Assembly (NCBI RefSeq): GCF_003604215.1
Contig: NZ_QXGS01000019.1
Coordinates: 1 to 51,467, forward strand
Reading direction: 5' to 3'
Length of the DNA: 51,467 nt
DNA from: Teichococcus vastitatis
Lineage (GTDB): Bacteria; Pseudomonadota; Alphaproteobacteria; Acetobacterales; Acetobacteraceae
The notes below the pieces were generated by a model. That model saw nothing but the letters and a program-made list of their open reading frames with translations, searched no databases and had not been told where the DNA came from. Made by a program: the position numbers and the translations under genes. This document shows, piece after piece, positions 27,117 through 35,724 of the stretch (the stretch's first letter is position 1; each line of letters begins with the position of its first letter).

Positions 27117-27833
27117 TCAGTGCATGACCATGCCGCCATCGGCGACCAGGGTGGCACCGTGCACGTAGGCAGCCTCCGGCGAGAGCAGCCAGGCGATGGC
27201 GGCCGCGATCTCCCCGGCGGTGCCGAGGCGGTTCATCGTGGTCATGCCCTCGATCCGCGCCCGGAACGCCTGGTCGGCCAGGGGTTCGGCGGCGAAGGGC
27301 GTGTCGATCATGCCGGGGGCCACCGTGTTCACGGCGATGCCTCTGGGGCCGAGCATCCGGGCGGCGTTCTTGGTCATCGCCAGCACCGCCCCCTTGCTGG
27401 TGGCGTAGGCCACCGTCCCGGCCAGCCCGCCGCCGCGCAGCCCGGCGATGCTGGCGACGGTGCAGATCCGCGCGCCCCGCTCCATCATGGCCGCGGCCTC
27501 GCGCATGCACAGGAAGGTACCGATGACGTTCACCTCGTGCACGCGGCGGAAGGTGTCGGCCGTCGCAGCCTCGAAGGGCGTGGTGTCGAAGATGCCGGCG
27601 CAGGTCGCGAGGGCATCCAGCCCGCCCAGCGCCTCCCGCACCGCGGCGAAGGCGCGGGCCACCGCCGCCTCGTCCGCCACGTCCACCGGGATGACGGGGT
27701 TGTCCGGTCCCGCCACGGCGGCGGCGGCGTCCGTGTTGCGGTCGAGGCAGGCGACCCGGTGGCCGCGGCTGATGAGAAGGCGCGCCGTGGCGGCGCCGAT
27801 GCCGCTCCCGGCGCCGGTGATGGCGATGCGCAT
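27117..27833 (-). CDS. Short-chain dehydrogenase/reductase (SDR), copy 1
   Basis: This 238-residue classical SDR has the cofactor motif TGAGSGIG (residues 6-13) and Asp31 after the second strand, which favours NAD over NADP. The CAG motif stands in for NNAG at 78-80. Catalytic Ser128, Tyr143 and Lys147 lie in VAYATSK. The C-terminus VADGGMVMH is typical. It oxidises or reduces a hydroxyl/keto group on an unknown substrate. It sits between the LivJ gene (45 bases upstream) and the Ldh-family gene (32 bases downstream) in one long operon. That places it in the metabolism of whatever the Liv importer brings in. Confidence 0.9.
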   Translation of the reverse strand: MRIAITGAGSGIGAATARLLISRGHRVACLDRNTDAAAAVAGPDNPVIPVDVADEAAVARAFAAVREALGGLDALATCAGIFDTTPFEAATADTFRRVHEVNVIGTFLCMREAAAMMERGARICTVASIAGLRGGGLAGTVAYATSKGAVLAMTKNAARMLGPRGIAVNTVAPGMIDTPFAAEPLADQAFRARIEGMTTMNRLGTAGEIAAAIAWLLSPEAAYVHGATLVADGGMVMH

Positions 27834-27878
27834 GTCATGGACCTCCGGAATGGGCCCGGCCGTCGGGCCGGGCCTGCC

Positions 27879-29135
27879 TCAGCGCTTGAGCCAGGTGATC
27901 TCGGCCATTGCCGAATCCTGCGGATACACGGTGAGCGGCTTGTTGTTCTGCCACTGCACCACGACCGGCCCCGCCGTTTCGCGCAGGCCGTTGGCATCGA
28001 ACTTCACGCGGCGGCCCGGATAGTACAGGGCGGCGCCCTCCGTGATGTCGATGGTGCGCAGCGCCTCGGCCACTGCCCGTCGGTCGGACTTGCCCGCCTT
28101 CTCCAGCGCGTCGCGCATGATCCACATGTCGCCATAGGTCGCGATGCCGTTCTGCCCCATCCAGGGCTCGCCCGTGGCCGCCTTGAATTCCTCGATGATC
28201 TTGTCCTGGCCCTTGGCGTCCCAGTTGCCGACCACCGTGATGAAGCCCTCCATCTGGGCGGGCCGGATGTTCTGCAGGAGGTCGGACTGCGCCATGGCGA
28301 TGCCGCTGCCGATGGTGGGCACCCGCCCGCGGCCGAGGCCGAACTCGTTCATCTTCTCGATCAGCAGCTTCACGTCCGAGATCACGGTGATCGGCATGAT
28401 CAGCATCTCGGGCCGTGAGGAGCGCACCTTCTGGATCAGCTGGGTGGCGTCCGAGAGTGGGGGGGTGAAGGTTTCGTCCATCACGATCTTCACGCCGAAC
28501 CCCGCCGAGCCTTCCCGGATGGGCTGGACGAAGGACAGCGAGGAGGCCGTGTTGTCGGTCAGGATGGCGACCGTTGCGGGCCGCTTGCCCGTGGCCTTTT
28601 CGGCCAGGTCGAGCATGATGGGCAGGGTCACCTTCGCCTGGTCGCCGGCCCGCGCCGAGGTCTGGAACACGTAGCGGAAGCCGCGCGTGGTGATGAGGTC
28701 CGAGTAGCTGAGGGTCAGCATGGGCAGCTCGGCCCGCTCGGTCACCTCCGTCGCCGACAAGGTGAAGGACGACAGATAGGCGCCGGAACAGGCGACGAGG
28801 TCGGGGTGGTCGGCCACCATGCGCTGCGCCGCGTTCTTGGCCTTCTCCGTGGAATCGCCGGCGTCGAACAGGTGGAGATCGAGCTTCGCGCCGCCGAGCG
28901 AGGGCACGCCACCCTGCTCGTTGATGTGCCGCACCCCGATCTCGGCGCCCATGCGCATCAGCTGCCCGAAGCGGGCATAGATGCCGGACAGCGGCACCAG
29001 CAGGCCGACCTTCACCGTGCCCGGTGCCTGGGCGCGGCCGGACCCCGGCGCCAGCGCCGCACCCGCCACCGCCGCGGCGCCCGCCATGAGGCGCCGCCGG
29101 GTTGTTCCCCGTTCCACGACCCCGATGCCTTGCAT
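27879..29135 (-). CDS. Branched-chain-type ABC importer substrate-binding protein (LivJ-like)
   Basis: This 418-residue periplasmic binding protein has a twin-arginine-like leader (TTRRRLMAGAAAVAGAALA) and cleavage near GSGRAQA. The mature part follows the type I periplasmic-binding fold of LivJ/AmiC relatives: VKVGLLVPLSGIYARFGQLM, KNAAQRMVADHPDLVACSGA, and TVGNWDAKG-like segments near the C-terminus. Relatives carry amino acids, amides, urea or aromatic acids, so the substrate cannot be read from sequence. A GGGAGGA ribosome-binding site 7 bases before ATG 29135 fixes the start. It is encoded just after the LivF ATPase gene. Confidence 0.92.
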   Translation of the reverse strand: MQGIGVVERGTTRRRLMAGAAAVAGAALAPGSGRAQAPGTVKVGLLVPLSGIYARFGQLMRMGAEIGVRHINEQGGVPSLGGAKLDLHLFDAGDSTEKAKNAAQRMVADHPDLVACSGAYLSSFTLSATEVTERAELPMLTLSYSDLITTRGFRYVFQTSARAGDQAKVTLPIMLDLAEKATGKRPATVAILTDNTASSLSFVQPIREGSAGFGVKIVMDETFTPPLSDATQLIQKVRSSRPEMLIMPITVISDVKLLIEKMNEFGLGRGRVPTIGSGIAMAQSDLLQNIRPAQMEGFITVVGNWDAKGQDKIIEEFKAATGEPWMGQNGIATYGDMWIMRDALEKAGKSDRRAVAEALRTIDITEGAALYYPGRRVKFDANGLRETAGPVVVQWQNNKPLTVYPQDSAMAEITWLKR

Positions 29136-29183
29136 TGTGGTGTCCTCCCCTTGCCGGCGCCGCTTTCCGGGCGCCCTGTGTTG

Positions 29184-29891
29184 CTACATGCCGAGATAGG
29201 CCTGCCGAACGCGATCGTCCCTGCGCAGCTCGGCGTGGGTTCCCTCCAGCGCGATGCGGCCCGCCTCCAGCACGTAGCCGCGGTCGGCGGATTCCAGCGC
29301 CTCGGCGACGCGCTGCTCCACCAGCAGGATGGTCAGCCCCGCCTCGCGGTGGATCTCCGCCAGGCGCTCGAAGATGAACTCCGCCACGGCCGGTGCCAGG
29401 CCCATGGACGGCTCGTCGAGCATGAGGAGGTGCGGCGAGGAGGCGAGCCCCCGCGCCACCGCCACCATCTGCTGCTGGCCGCCGGACAGCGTCCCGGCCA
29501 GCTGGCTCCGGCGCTCGGCCAGGATCGGGAACCATGCGAGCACCCGGTCCAGGTTCCGTGCCCAGTCGCGCCGCCCCGCCTCGGTGCTGGCGCCCATCTC
29601 CAGGTTCTCCATCACCGTCAGCGAGGGAAAAAGCTGGCGGCCTTCCGGCACATGGGCAATGCCGAGATGCGCCCGCCGCGAGGCCGGAACGGCCGCGAGG
29701 TCGGTTCCCTGGAACCGGATGCGGCCCGAGCGCGTGGCCACCGTGCCGGAGATCGCCTTGAACAGCGTCGTCTTGCCGGCGCCGTTCGGGCCGACCACGG
29801 CCACGAACTCGCCCTGCCCGACGCGCAGGCTCACGCCCTTCAGCACCGGGGTGCCGCCATAGCCGGCGTGCAGCTCCTCAATCTCCAGCAT
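29184..29891 (-). CDS. Branched-chain-type ABC importer ATPase (LivF-like)
   Basis: This 235-residue ATPase has a complete set of ABC motifs: Walker [10 protein letters not shown] (about residues 36-44), the Q-loop, signature LSGGQQQMVAVARGLA (about 136-151), Walker B LLMLDEPSMGL, and the H-loop region ILLVEQRV, where Glu-Gln precedes the switch as is usual in LivF proteins. It energises uptake together with the fused LivM-LivG protein, whose gene it overlaps by 14 bases. In contrast to the LivG half, its signature is canonical. Confidence 0.93.
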   Translation of the reverse strand: MLEIEELHAGYGGTPVLKGVSLRVGQGEFVAVVGPNGAGKTTLFKAISGTVATRSGRIRFQGTDLAAVPASRRAHLGIAHVPEGRQLFPSLTVMENLEMGASTEAGRRDWARNLDRVLAWFPILAERRSQLAGTLSGGQQQMVAVARGLASSPHLLMLDEPSMGLAPAVAEFIFERLAEIHREAGLTILLVEQRVAEALESADRGYVLEAGRIALEGTHAELRRDDRVRQAYLGM

Positions 29892-31662
29892 GGGCTATCC
29901 ACTTGCTTCCGAGATAGGCCTCGACCACCGCCCGGTTGCCGGTGACCTCCTGCGGGAGGCCCTCCGCCAGCACGGCGCCGTTGTCGAGCACCACGAAGCG
30001 GTCCACCAGCCGGACCATGGCGTGCAGCGTGTGCTCGATGATGACCACCGTGACACCCTCCGCGGCGACGCCGCGGATGACGCCGAGCAGCTGCTCGACC
30101 TCGGGTGCCCCGAGCCCCGCGAAGGTTTCGTCCAGCAGCAGCAGGCGGGGATTGCCCGCCAGGGCGCGCGCCAGCTCCATCAGCCGCAGGTCGAGGTTGC
30201 TCAGCGCGCCCGCCCGGGCATCCTCCATGCCGCCGAGGCCGACGCGCCGCATGGCCCGGCGGGCCATCTCCCGCGCCTCCTCCGCGGAAGCGGCGTGGAC
30301 CTGGGCGCCGCTCATGACGTTGTCCGCCACCGACATGCGGGCGAAGGGGCGCACCACCTGGAAGGTGCGCCCGACCCCGGCCCGGCAGAGGCGGTTGGGC
30401 GCGACGCCCGTGACATCGCGGCCATCGAGCAGGACACGCCCGGCGTCGGGCCGCACAAAGCCGTTGAGCAGGTTGAACAAGGTGGTCTTGCCCGCGCCAT
30501 TCGGGCCGATCACGCCCAGGATCTCGCCCCGTCGCACCGTGAAGCTCACCTCGCGCACGGCCCGCACACCGCCGAAGGATTTCGAGACGCCTTCCGCCCG
30601 GAGGATGGCCGGTGCTTCCGGGCCCGGGGCGGTGCGCGCCGCCGGCGTGGGTGGCGCCGCGGGGCCCTCGCGTCCCTGCGGAACGGCCTCCGGCCCGCTG
30701 CCCGCGCGGCGCCGGCGCAGCAGGTCGGCCGCCTTCCAGTAGAGGCCCTCGGGCGCCAGAAGAATGACGGCGATGATGGCGGTGCCGAACACCACGCCCT
30801 GGATGCCGGGCAGCACGGCGCCGAACCGGGCGTGCAGCGTCTCGCCCAGGGGAATCAGCACCAGGGCGCCGAGCACGGGCCCCCAGACCGTGCCGACGCC
30901 GCCGAACATGGCCACCGTCAGGGCCTGGGCGGAGATCAGCATCCCGAACACCGCCTCGGGCGTGACCACCAGCAGGATCACCGCGTGGAAGCCGCCGATG
31001 GCGCCCGCCAGCGCGCCGCTCAGCGCGATGGTCACCAGCTTGAGCCGCCGCGTGTCGATGCCCACCGCTTCCGCGGCCGCCTCGTTCTGCTTGATGGCCA
31101 TCAGCGCCATGCCGTAGCGGGACCGCTCCACCAGCCGCATCGCCAGCATGGCCGCGAGCAGCAGGCCGAGGGCGATGAGGATGTACACGCGGTGGTCGGC
31201 GAACTGCATGAACGCCCAGCCGCTGTCCCGCATCAGCGGCAGCGACACTTCCTGGTAGCCGAGCCACAGGAACACGTTCAGCAGCGCCAACGGATAGGCC
31301 AGCATGGCCAGCGCGAAGTAGTGCCCGCGCAGGCGGAAGGTCGGCAGGCCGATCAGCAGCCCCGACAGCCCGCCGACCAGCCCCGCCACCGGGATGCCGA
31401 GCCAGGGCGTCAGCCCCGCCTTCACGAAGAGCAGCGCGACCGTGTAGGCGCCGAGGCCGAAGAAGGCCGCATGGCCGAAGGAGATCAGCCCTGTCATGCC
31501 GGACAGCAGGTTCCACGACAGGCCGAAGATGGCCCAGACCGGAACCAGCGTCAGGGTGAGCTGGTGATAAGAATTCTCCACCGTCACGGCGAGCAGCGCG
31601 TAGACGGCGCAGAAGGCCAGGATGGGGAGCAGGATGCGCGGCGCGCCCAGGGGCCGGAACAT
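29878..31662 (-). CDS. Fused LivM permease - LivG ATPase of branched-chain-type importer
   Basis: This 594-residue protein joins a LivM-type permease (about 1-320) to a LivG-type ATPase (about 350-594) through a Pro/Ala-rich linker. The permease half has about nine hydrophobic segments and the LivM signatures [26 protein letters not shown] and [24 protein letters not shown]. The ATPase half has Walker [10 protein letters not shown], the LivG motif [18 protein letters not shown], and Walker [12 protein letters not shown]. The signature site reads [15 protein letters not shown], diverged from LSGGQ. Fusions of this kind are known in proteobacterial Liv-like operons. MFRPLG at 31662, five bases after the LivH stop, is the start. 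Confidence 0.9.
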   Translation of the reverse strand: MFRPLGAPRILLPILAFCAVYALLAVTVENSYHQLTLTLVPVWAIFGLSWNLLSGMTGLISFGHAAFFGLGAYTVALLFVKAGLTPWLGIPVAGLVGGLSGLLIGLPTFRLRGHYFALAMLAYPLALLNVFLWLGYQEVSLPLMRDSGWAFMQFADHRVYILIALGLLLAAMLAMRLVERSRYGMALMAIKQNEAAAEAVGIDTRRLKLVTIALSGALAGAIGGFHAVILLVVTPEAVFGMLISAQALTVAMFGGVGTVWGPVLGALVLIPLGETLHARFGAVLPGIQGVVFGTAIIAVILLAPEGLYWKAADLLRRRRAGSGPEAVPQGREGPAAPPTPAARTAPGPEAPAILRAEGVSKSFGGVRAVREVSFTVRRGEILGVIGPNGAGKTTLFNLLNGFVRPDAGRVLLDGRDVTGVAPNRLCRAGVGRTFQVVRPFARMSVADNVMSGAQVHAASAEEAREMARRAMRRVGLGGMEDARAGALSNLDLRLMELARALAGNPRLLLLDETFAGLGAPEVEQLLGVIRGVAAEGVTVVIIEHTLHAMVRLVDRFVVLDNGAVLAEGLPQEVTGNRAVVEAYLGSKWIAHAGD

Positions 31663-31667
31663 GGCGC

Positions 31668-32615
31668 TCAGGTCCTTTCCGACACGCGGCCGAGCAGGCC
31701 CTGGGGCCGCAGGAACACCACCAGCAGGAACACGGCGAAGATCGCGGTGTTCTGCAGCTGGGTAGGCAGCAGCAGGGCCGAGCATTGCTGGATCACGCCG
31801 ATCAGCAGGCCACCCCAGAAGGCGCCCACCGTGGAGCCGAGGCCGCCCAGCACCACCCCGGCATACATGATGATGACGAATTCCAGCCCGACATAGGGCG
31901 TGAACGGGTAGCTGGAGGCGAGCAGGCCGCCCGCCACCGCGGTGATGGCGACGCCGAGGCCGAAGGTGAGGCGGTGCGCCCGGTCGACGTCGATGCCCAT
32001 GTAGAGGGCGGCCTGGACGTTGTCCGCGGCCGCCCGCAGGGATTTGCCGGTGCGCGAGCGGGTGATGAGCAGCACGAGCAGGGTGACGATCGCCACGGCG
32101 ACGACGGCGCCCCAGGCGCGGGCCTGATTCACGAACACCACCAGCGCCCCGCCCGCGAACTCCAGTTCCCAGGCTTCGGAGGACAGCTCGCTCGGCACCG
32201 AAACCGGGACGCTGCCGAACAGGATCTGGCCGCCGCTCTGCAGGATCAGCGACAGGCCGAGGGTCAGGATCAGCTGGGCGTAGTGCCCCTCCCCTTCCAG
32301 GTTGCCGACGCGGGTGCCGGTAACCCGCGAGACCAGGAAGCGCTGCGCCAGGTAGCCGAGCACGAAGAGCACCGGCGCGGCGAGCAGCGCCGCCACATAG
32401 GGCCCGGCGCCCTCGCCCAGCAGCGCCCCCAGCCCGAGCAGCGTGAAGATGTGGAAGGCGGCGTACATGCCGACCATCATGAAGTCGCCATGGGCGAAGT
32501 TGATGACGCGCATCACCCCGAAGATCAGGCTGAGGCCGACGCACATCAGGCCGTAATGGGCGCCGAGCAGGAGGCCCGCATTGAGCGCCTGAAGGAAGCC
32601 CTCGAGCTGCAGCAT
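31668..32615 (-). CDS. Branched-chain-type ABC importer permease (LivH-like)
   Basis: This 315-residue inner-membrane permease has about eight hydrophobic helices. LivH landmarks are GLSLIFGVMRVINFAHGDFM (residues 28-47), TRSRTGKSLRAAADNVQAA, and the C-terminal FLLVVFLRPQGLLGR. It pairs with the LivM half of the neighbouring fusion to form the channel. The ATG at 32615 overlaps the TGA of the upstream MmgE/PrpD gene (TGATG), indicating coupling; a GTG one codon earlier is an alternative. The importer therefore belongs to the same transcript as the MmgE/PrpD enzyme. Confidence 0.92.
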   Translation of the reverse strand: MLQLEGFLQALNAGLLLGAHYGLMCVGLSLIFGVMRVINFAHGDFMMVGMYAAFHIFTLLGLGALLGEGAGPYVAALLAAPVLFVLGYLAQRFLVSRVTGTRVGNLEGEGHYAQLILTLGLSLILQSGGQILFGSVPVSVPSELSSEAWELEFAGGALVVFVNQARAWGAVVAVAIVTLLVLLITRSRTGKSLRAAADNVQAALYMGIDVDRAHRLTFGLGVAITAVAGGLLASSYPFTPYVGLEFVIIMYAGVVLGGLGSTVGAFWGGLLIGVIQQCSALLLPTQLQNTAIFAVFLLVVFLRPQGLLGRVSERT

Positions 32616-33979
32616 CACGCCGATCCCTCCGCCGGAGCAGCCAGCAGGTCGCCGATGGCCCCGGCATCCTCCGCCGCGGGGAGGCCGTCGACGAAGCGCA
32701 GGATGGCGGCCGCCCGCGCCGCGCCGAGCGCGTCGGTCGCCGCCCGGGCGCAGCGTTCCCGCACCTCCTCCGCCGTCGCGGGCACCACGTCGCCGAGTGT
32801 CACGGCGACCCTGCGCCCTCCGGCCGTGACCTCCACCGTCGCCCCCTGGCGCGCCGGAAAGGCCGCGGTCAGCGCCGGATCCTCCTCAAGGCTCGCGCAG
32901 GCCAGCAGGCGGGCCAGCCCGGCATCCGGGGGCAGCGCGTAGTTGGATTCGTCGACCGTGCCGCGCAGAAGCGCGGCGCAGACGCCGAACTGGATGCTCA
33001 TCTTGGCCTGCAGCAGGCGGTCGAACGGGCCGGTGCTGTCGCAGCCCGGATAGCGGGCGGCCGCCCTGGTGACGCGGATGCGGATGTCGCTGATCTCCTC
33101 CGACCGGAAGCCATGCACGCGGAGCAGCCGAAGCGCCGCCTGGCAGGGGGTCTGGGCGAAATTGCAGGCAGGAACGGGTTTGTTGTAGACGGCCATGATC
33201 TCCGGCGGTTCTTCGAAGAAGCGGAGGTCGCGCGGCGCGGCGGCGCGGCGAAACCCGGCGAAGAGCCCGGCCGGGCCGTCGAGCGCCGTGGTGGACGCCT
33301 CGGCACCCAGTTCCGCCAGCCGCGCGGCGGTGACGGCGGAACGCGCGGCGAAACCCGGGTGGAAGAACATCTCGGTGCCTCCCGTGGCGGGCCACTCGTT
33401 GAGGCCGCCCGTGGCGTTGGCCGCCAGGCCGATGGCGCTGGCGGCCCGCTCCGGACTGAGGCCGAGCAGCACGGCGGCGGCGGCGGCGGCACCGATCGGC
33501 CCGGTGATCCCGGTTGGCCGGAACAGCCTCGCCAGTTCCGTGTCGAACAGGGCGGCGCCGATGGTGGCGCCTACCTCGTAGCCGGCCACAGCCGCCGAGA
33601 CGAAGGCTTCGCCGGCCGGCCTGCGCAGCTGGGCCAGGGCCAGAAGGGCCGGGAACACCACCACGCCCAGGTGGCTGATGGCGCCCGCATGCATGTCCTC
33701 CCGCACCAGGCCATGCGCGAGAACGGCGTTGGCGAAGGCCGCGTCGCCGGCCGGGGCGCGGTGCGCGGCGCCGATGACCTGCGCGCCGTCCGGCACCGGA
33801 TGGGCCAGGGCGGTGGCCTGCCGCCCCCAGGGCAGGTCCCGCGATTCCAGCGCGGCGCCGATGACGTCGAGCAGGCAGGTCTGCACCTTTGCGACGGTGT
33901 CGGACGCAACCTGCCGCGGCTCCAGCGCGGCCCGCGCGGCGCGCAAGGCCAGCGGCGGGTTCGCGGCGGCCGCGCTCAT
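32615..33979 (-). CDS. MmgE/PrpD family protein, copy 1
   Basis: This 454-residue protein belongs to the MmgE/PrpD superfamily, whose known members are 2-methylcitrate dehydratase, cis-aconitate decarboxylase and related enzymes on tricarboxylates. Family landmarks are LLDVIGAALES, FANAVLAHGLVREDMHAGAISHLG (the usual N-terminal active-site loop), GLAANATGGLNEWPATGGTEM, and KPVPACNFAQTPCQAALRLL, equivalent to the KPYPxCR loop. MSAAAANPP at 33979 gives the normal family length. An upstream in-frame extension would run into the candidate operator at 34107 and is rejected. It heads the operon MmgE-LivH-LivMG-LivF-LivJ-SDR-Ldh. A dehydratase or isomerase step on an imported carboxylate is likely. 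Confidence 0.88.
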   Translation of the reverse strand: MSAAAANPPLALRAARAALEPRQVASDTVAKVQTCLLDVIGAALESRDLPWGRQATALAHPVPDGAQVIGAAHRAPAGDAAFANAVLAHGLVREDMHAGAISHLGVVVFPALLALAQLRRPAGEAFVSAAVAGYEVGATIGAALFDTELARLFRPTGITGPIGAAAAAAVLLGLSPERAASAIGLAANATGGLNEWPATGGTEMFFHPGFAARSAVTAARLAELGAEASTTALDGPAGLFAGFRRAAAPRDLRFFEEPPEIMAVYNKPVPACNFAQTPCQAALRLLRVHGFRSEEISDIRIRVTRAAARYPGCDSTGPFDRLLQAKMSIQFGVCAALLRGTVDESNYALPPDAGLARLLACASLEEDPALTAAFPARQGATVEVTAGGRRVAVTLGDVVPATAEEVRERCARAATDALGAARAAAILRFVDGLPAAEDAGAIGDLLAAPAEGSA

Positions 33980-34106
33980 GCCCGCCCTTCCGGCGGCGAG
34001 CGGGGAACCGTGGTTTCCTGTGGCACTGGCGCCCTCCCATCCGTCCTGTTCCCGGACGATGCCCAAACCGTCGTTCCCGATCCGGAACTTGTCAATAATT
34101 CCCATA

Positions 34107-34117
34107 TTGTCTGACAA
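34107..34117. promoter_or_regulatory. Candidate FCD-GntR operator upstream of MmgE-Liv operon
   Basis: TTGTCTGACAA at 34107-34117 is a perfect match to the FadR/FCD operator pattern TnGTnnnACnA. It lies 128 bases before the MmgE/PrpD start in a 270-base spacer (33980-34249). An additional TTGTCAA half-site is at 34089-34095, and an A/T-rich patch just to the right (34114-34127) would suit a promoter. It differs by one central base from the site at 25001. Confidence 0.6.
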
Positions 34118-34249
34118 AAAATTTTGTGGTGGTGAGGCGGCGGACGCGCCGTGGAACGGCATGGGCACGCGCCGGAGCTTGGCCCGGGCCAGTTCCGGGG
34201 GAGTGATGGTGCCTGGCGCGGCGGAAACCTGGCCCGCCGCGCCGCGTGG

Positions 34250-35158
34250 TCAGGCCGGCCTGCTGCCGAGCGTCTCGCCGGCGAGGCGCTCCGAGAACTG
34301 CGCCATGGCGGTGTGGTCCTGTCCCGGGCCCAGGAGGCCCTGCGCGCTGGCCCACATCTCGCGGCACAGCGCCGCGAAGGGTGTGGGCGTGTTGGTTTCG
34401 CGGCCTACTTCGAGCGCCACCGAAACATCCTTGGCCATCAGGTCGAGGCCGAACCCCGCATCGAAGCTGCGCGACAGGACGAACTGCTTGAACTTCTTCT
34501 GCGTGCTGTTGTTCATGCCCGTCGAGTTGTTCAGCACGTCCACCATGACGGCCGGGTCCAGCCCGAAGCGCTGCCCGATCAGCAGGGCCTCGACGCCGAT
34601 CAGGAAGCCGGCCGCCCCCATCAGGTTGTTCAGCGCCTTCATCGCCTGTCCCGCGCCGGTGCCGCCCACATGGGTCAGGGTGGTTCCCATGGCCTGCAGG
34701 AGCGGTCTGGCGCGCTCCACCTGTTCCGCCTCCCCGCCAAGCATGATGGCCAGTTCGCCGGTGCGGGCGCGCGGAACGCCGCCCGATACAGGAGCGTCGA
34801 TCATGGCGATGCCGCGCGAGGCGAGCGCGGCCGCGAAGCCCCGCGTCGCCGTTGGCACGCCGGAACTCATCTCGATCACCAGGGCACCCGGCGCGATGGC
34901 GTCGCCCATCGCCTCCAGCGCCTGTCCCACGTGCTTCGACGTGGGCAGGATGGTGATCACGGCGTCCGCGCCGCGGACCGCGGCCGCCGCGTCCGCCGCG
35001 GCCACGCCGCCCACCTCCGCGGCAAAGGATTGTGCACGTCCGGGCGCAGCGTCGCAGGCGACCACCTCGAACCCGGCCTCGACCAAGCGGGCGGCCATCG
35101 GCCAGCCCATGTTGCCGACGCCGACAAAGGCGACCCGGCGCAGGTCCCGGGCGCTCAT
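34250..35158 (-). CDS. NAD(P)-dependent beta-hydroxyacid dehydrogenase (HIBADH family), copy 2
   Basis: This 302-residue dehydrogenase has the Rossmann motif VAFVGVGNMGWPMAARL at the N-terminus. The substrate motif is DAPVSGGVPRARTGE (about 121-135), and the catalytic lysine lies in AGQAMKALNNLMGAA. The C-terminal helical domain contains FGLDLMAKDVSVALEVG, the conserved KD motif of the family. It probably acts on a 3-hydroxyacid or tartronate-semialdehyde-like intermediate. Its start overlaps the CMD-family stop by four bases, and the pair forms a short operon divergent from the GntR regulator. The gene set CMD plus dehydrogenase repeats the order seen at 23652-24928. Confidence 0.9.
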   Translation of the reverse strand: MSARDLRRVAFVGVGNMGWPMAARLVEAGFEVVACDAAPGRAQSFAAEVGGVAAADAAAAVRGADAVITILPTSKHVGQALEAMGDAIAPGALVIEMSSGVPTATRGFAAALASRGIAMIDAPVSGGVPRARTGELAIMLGGEAEQVERARPLLQAMGTTLTHVGGTGAGQAMKALNNLMGAAGFLIGVEALLIGQRFGLDPAVMVDVLNNSTGMNNSTQKKFKQFVLSRSFDAGFGLDLMAKDVSVALEVGRETNTPTPFAALCREMWASAQGLLGPGQDHTAMAQFSERLAGETLGSRPA

Positions 35159-35565
35159 TCCGCGGGACGCGCGGGCTCGCCGCTGAGCGCGCCCTCCTTC
35201 ACCAGCACCTCATGCGCCGCCTTGAAGGCGTCCAGGCCGGCGGGGATGCCGCAATACACCGTGGCATGGAGGAGGATCTCCTTGATCTCCTCCACGGTGA
35301 CGCCGTTGTTCAGGGCACCCTTCACATGCAGCTTGATCTCGGGCGTGCGACCGAGGGCCGTGAGCATGGCCAGATTCATGATGCTGCGCGTCTTGCGGTC
35401 GAGGCCGGGGCGGCTCCATGCATAGCCCCAGCACCATTCGGTGGTGATGCGCTGGAAGGCCATCATGAAATCATCGGCCTTGGCGATGCTGCCGTCGACG
35501 TATTCCGCGCCGAGTACGGCCCTGCGGACCTCGAGACCCTTGTCGAACCAGTTGTCGTCGGACAT
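35155..35565 (-). CDS. Carboxymuconolactone decarboxylase family protein, copy 2
   Basis: This 136-residue protein is closer to PcaC than copy 1. It has the PcaC stretch RRAVLGAEYVDGSIAKADDF, ITTEWCWGYAWSRPGLDRKT, and LHVKGALNNGVTVEEIKEIL, followed by HATVYCGIPAGLDAFKAAHE. PcaC converts 4-carboxymuconolactone to beta-ketoadipate enol-lactone. No other protocatechuate-pathway gene is present, so a related substrate is likely. It is the first gene of a two-gene operon with the HIBADH-family enzyme. Its promoter is shared with the divergent GntR gene and carries the 35610 operator candidate. Confidence 0.9.
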   Translation of the reverse strand: MSDDNWFDKGLEVRRAVLGAEYVDGSIAKADDFMMAFQRITTEWCWGYAWSRPGLDRKTRSIMNLAMLTALGRTPEIKLHVKGALNNGVTVEEIKEILLHATVYCGIPAGLDAFKAAHEVLVKEGALSGEPARPAE

Positions 35566-35608
35566 GCCGTTCCTCCCGAATGGACAGGAGACCGTATGCT
35601 CCTGTATG

Positions 35609-35633
35609 ATTGTCGGTCAATGTGATTGTTGAC
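35609..35633. promoter_or_regulatory. Candidate GntR operators in the GntR/CMD divergent promoter
   Basis: ATTGTCGGTCAAT at 35609-35621 is a variant of the TTGTCnGACAA sites, with one half-site change. It overlaps an inverted repeat, GTCAATGTGATTGTTGAC (35616-35633, arms GTCAA/TTGAC). The spacer 35566-35724 separates the CMD-dehydrogenase operon from the regulator gene, so binding here would give autoregulation as well as control of the operon. Confidence 0.5.
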
Positions 35634-35724
35634 GTAATGCAGGCTTTTCGGCTGGACGGGAACCGGCGCAGCAACCACATTGCAGTGCATCATGGCGCGG
35701 GCCGCGCGGAGACACGGAGGAGAG

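Noticed and set aside
29890-31896. Long plus-strand frame opposite the Liv genes
   Set aside because: Composition is His/Gln/Arg-rich and antisense to a clear LivM-LivG coding sequence.
33980-34168. N-terminal extension of the MmgE/PrpD gene
   Set aside because: It covers the operator-bearing spacer and has no family similarity; the shorter form has normal length.
35680-35724. Earlier in-frame ATG for the GntR regulator
   Set aside because: The GGAGGAG site directly before 35725 and the family N-terminus favour the later start.
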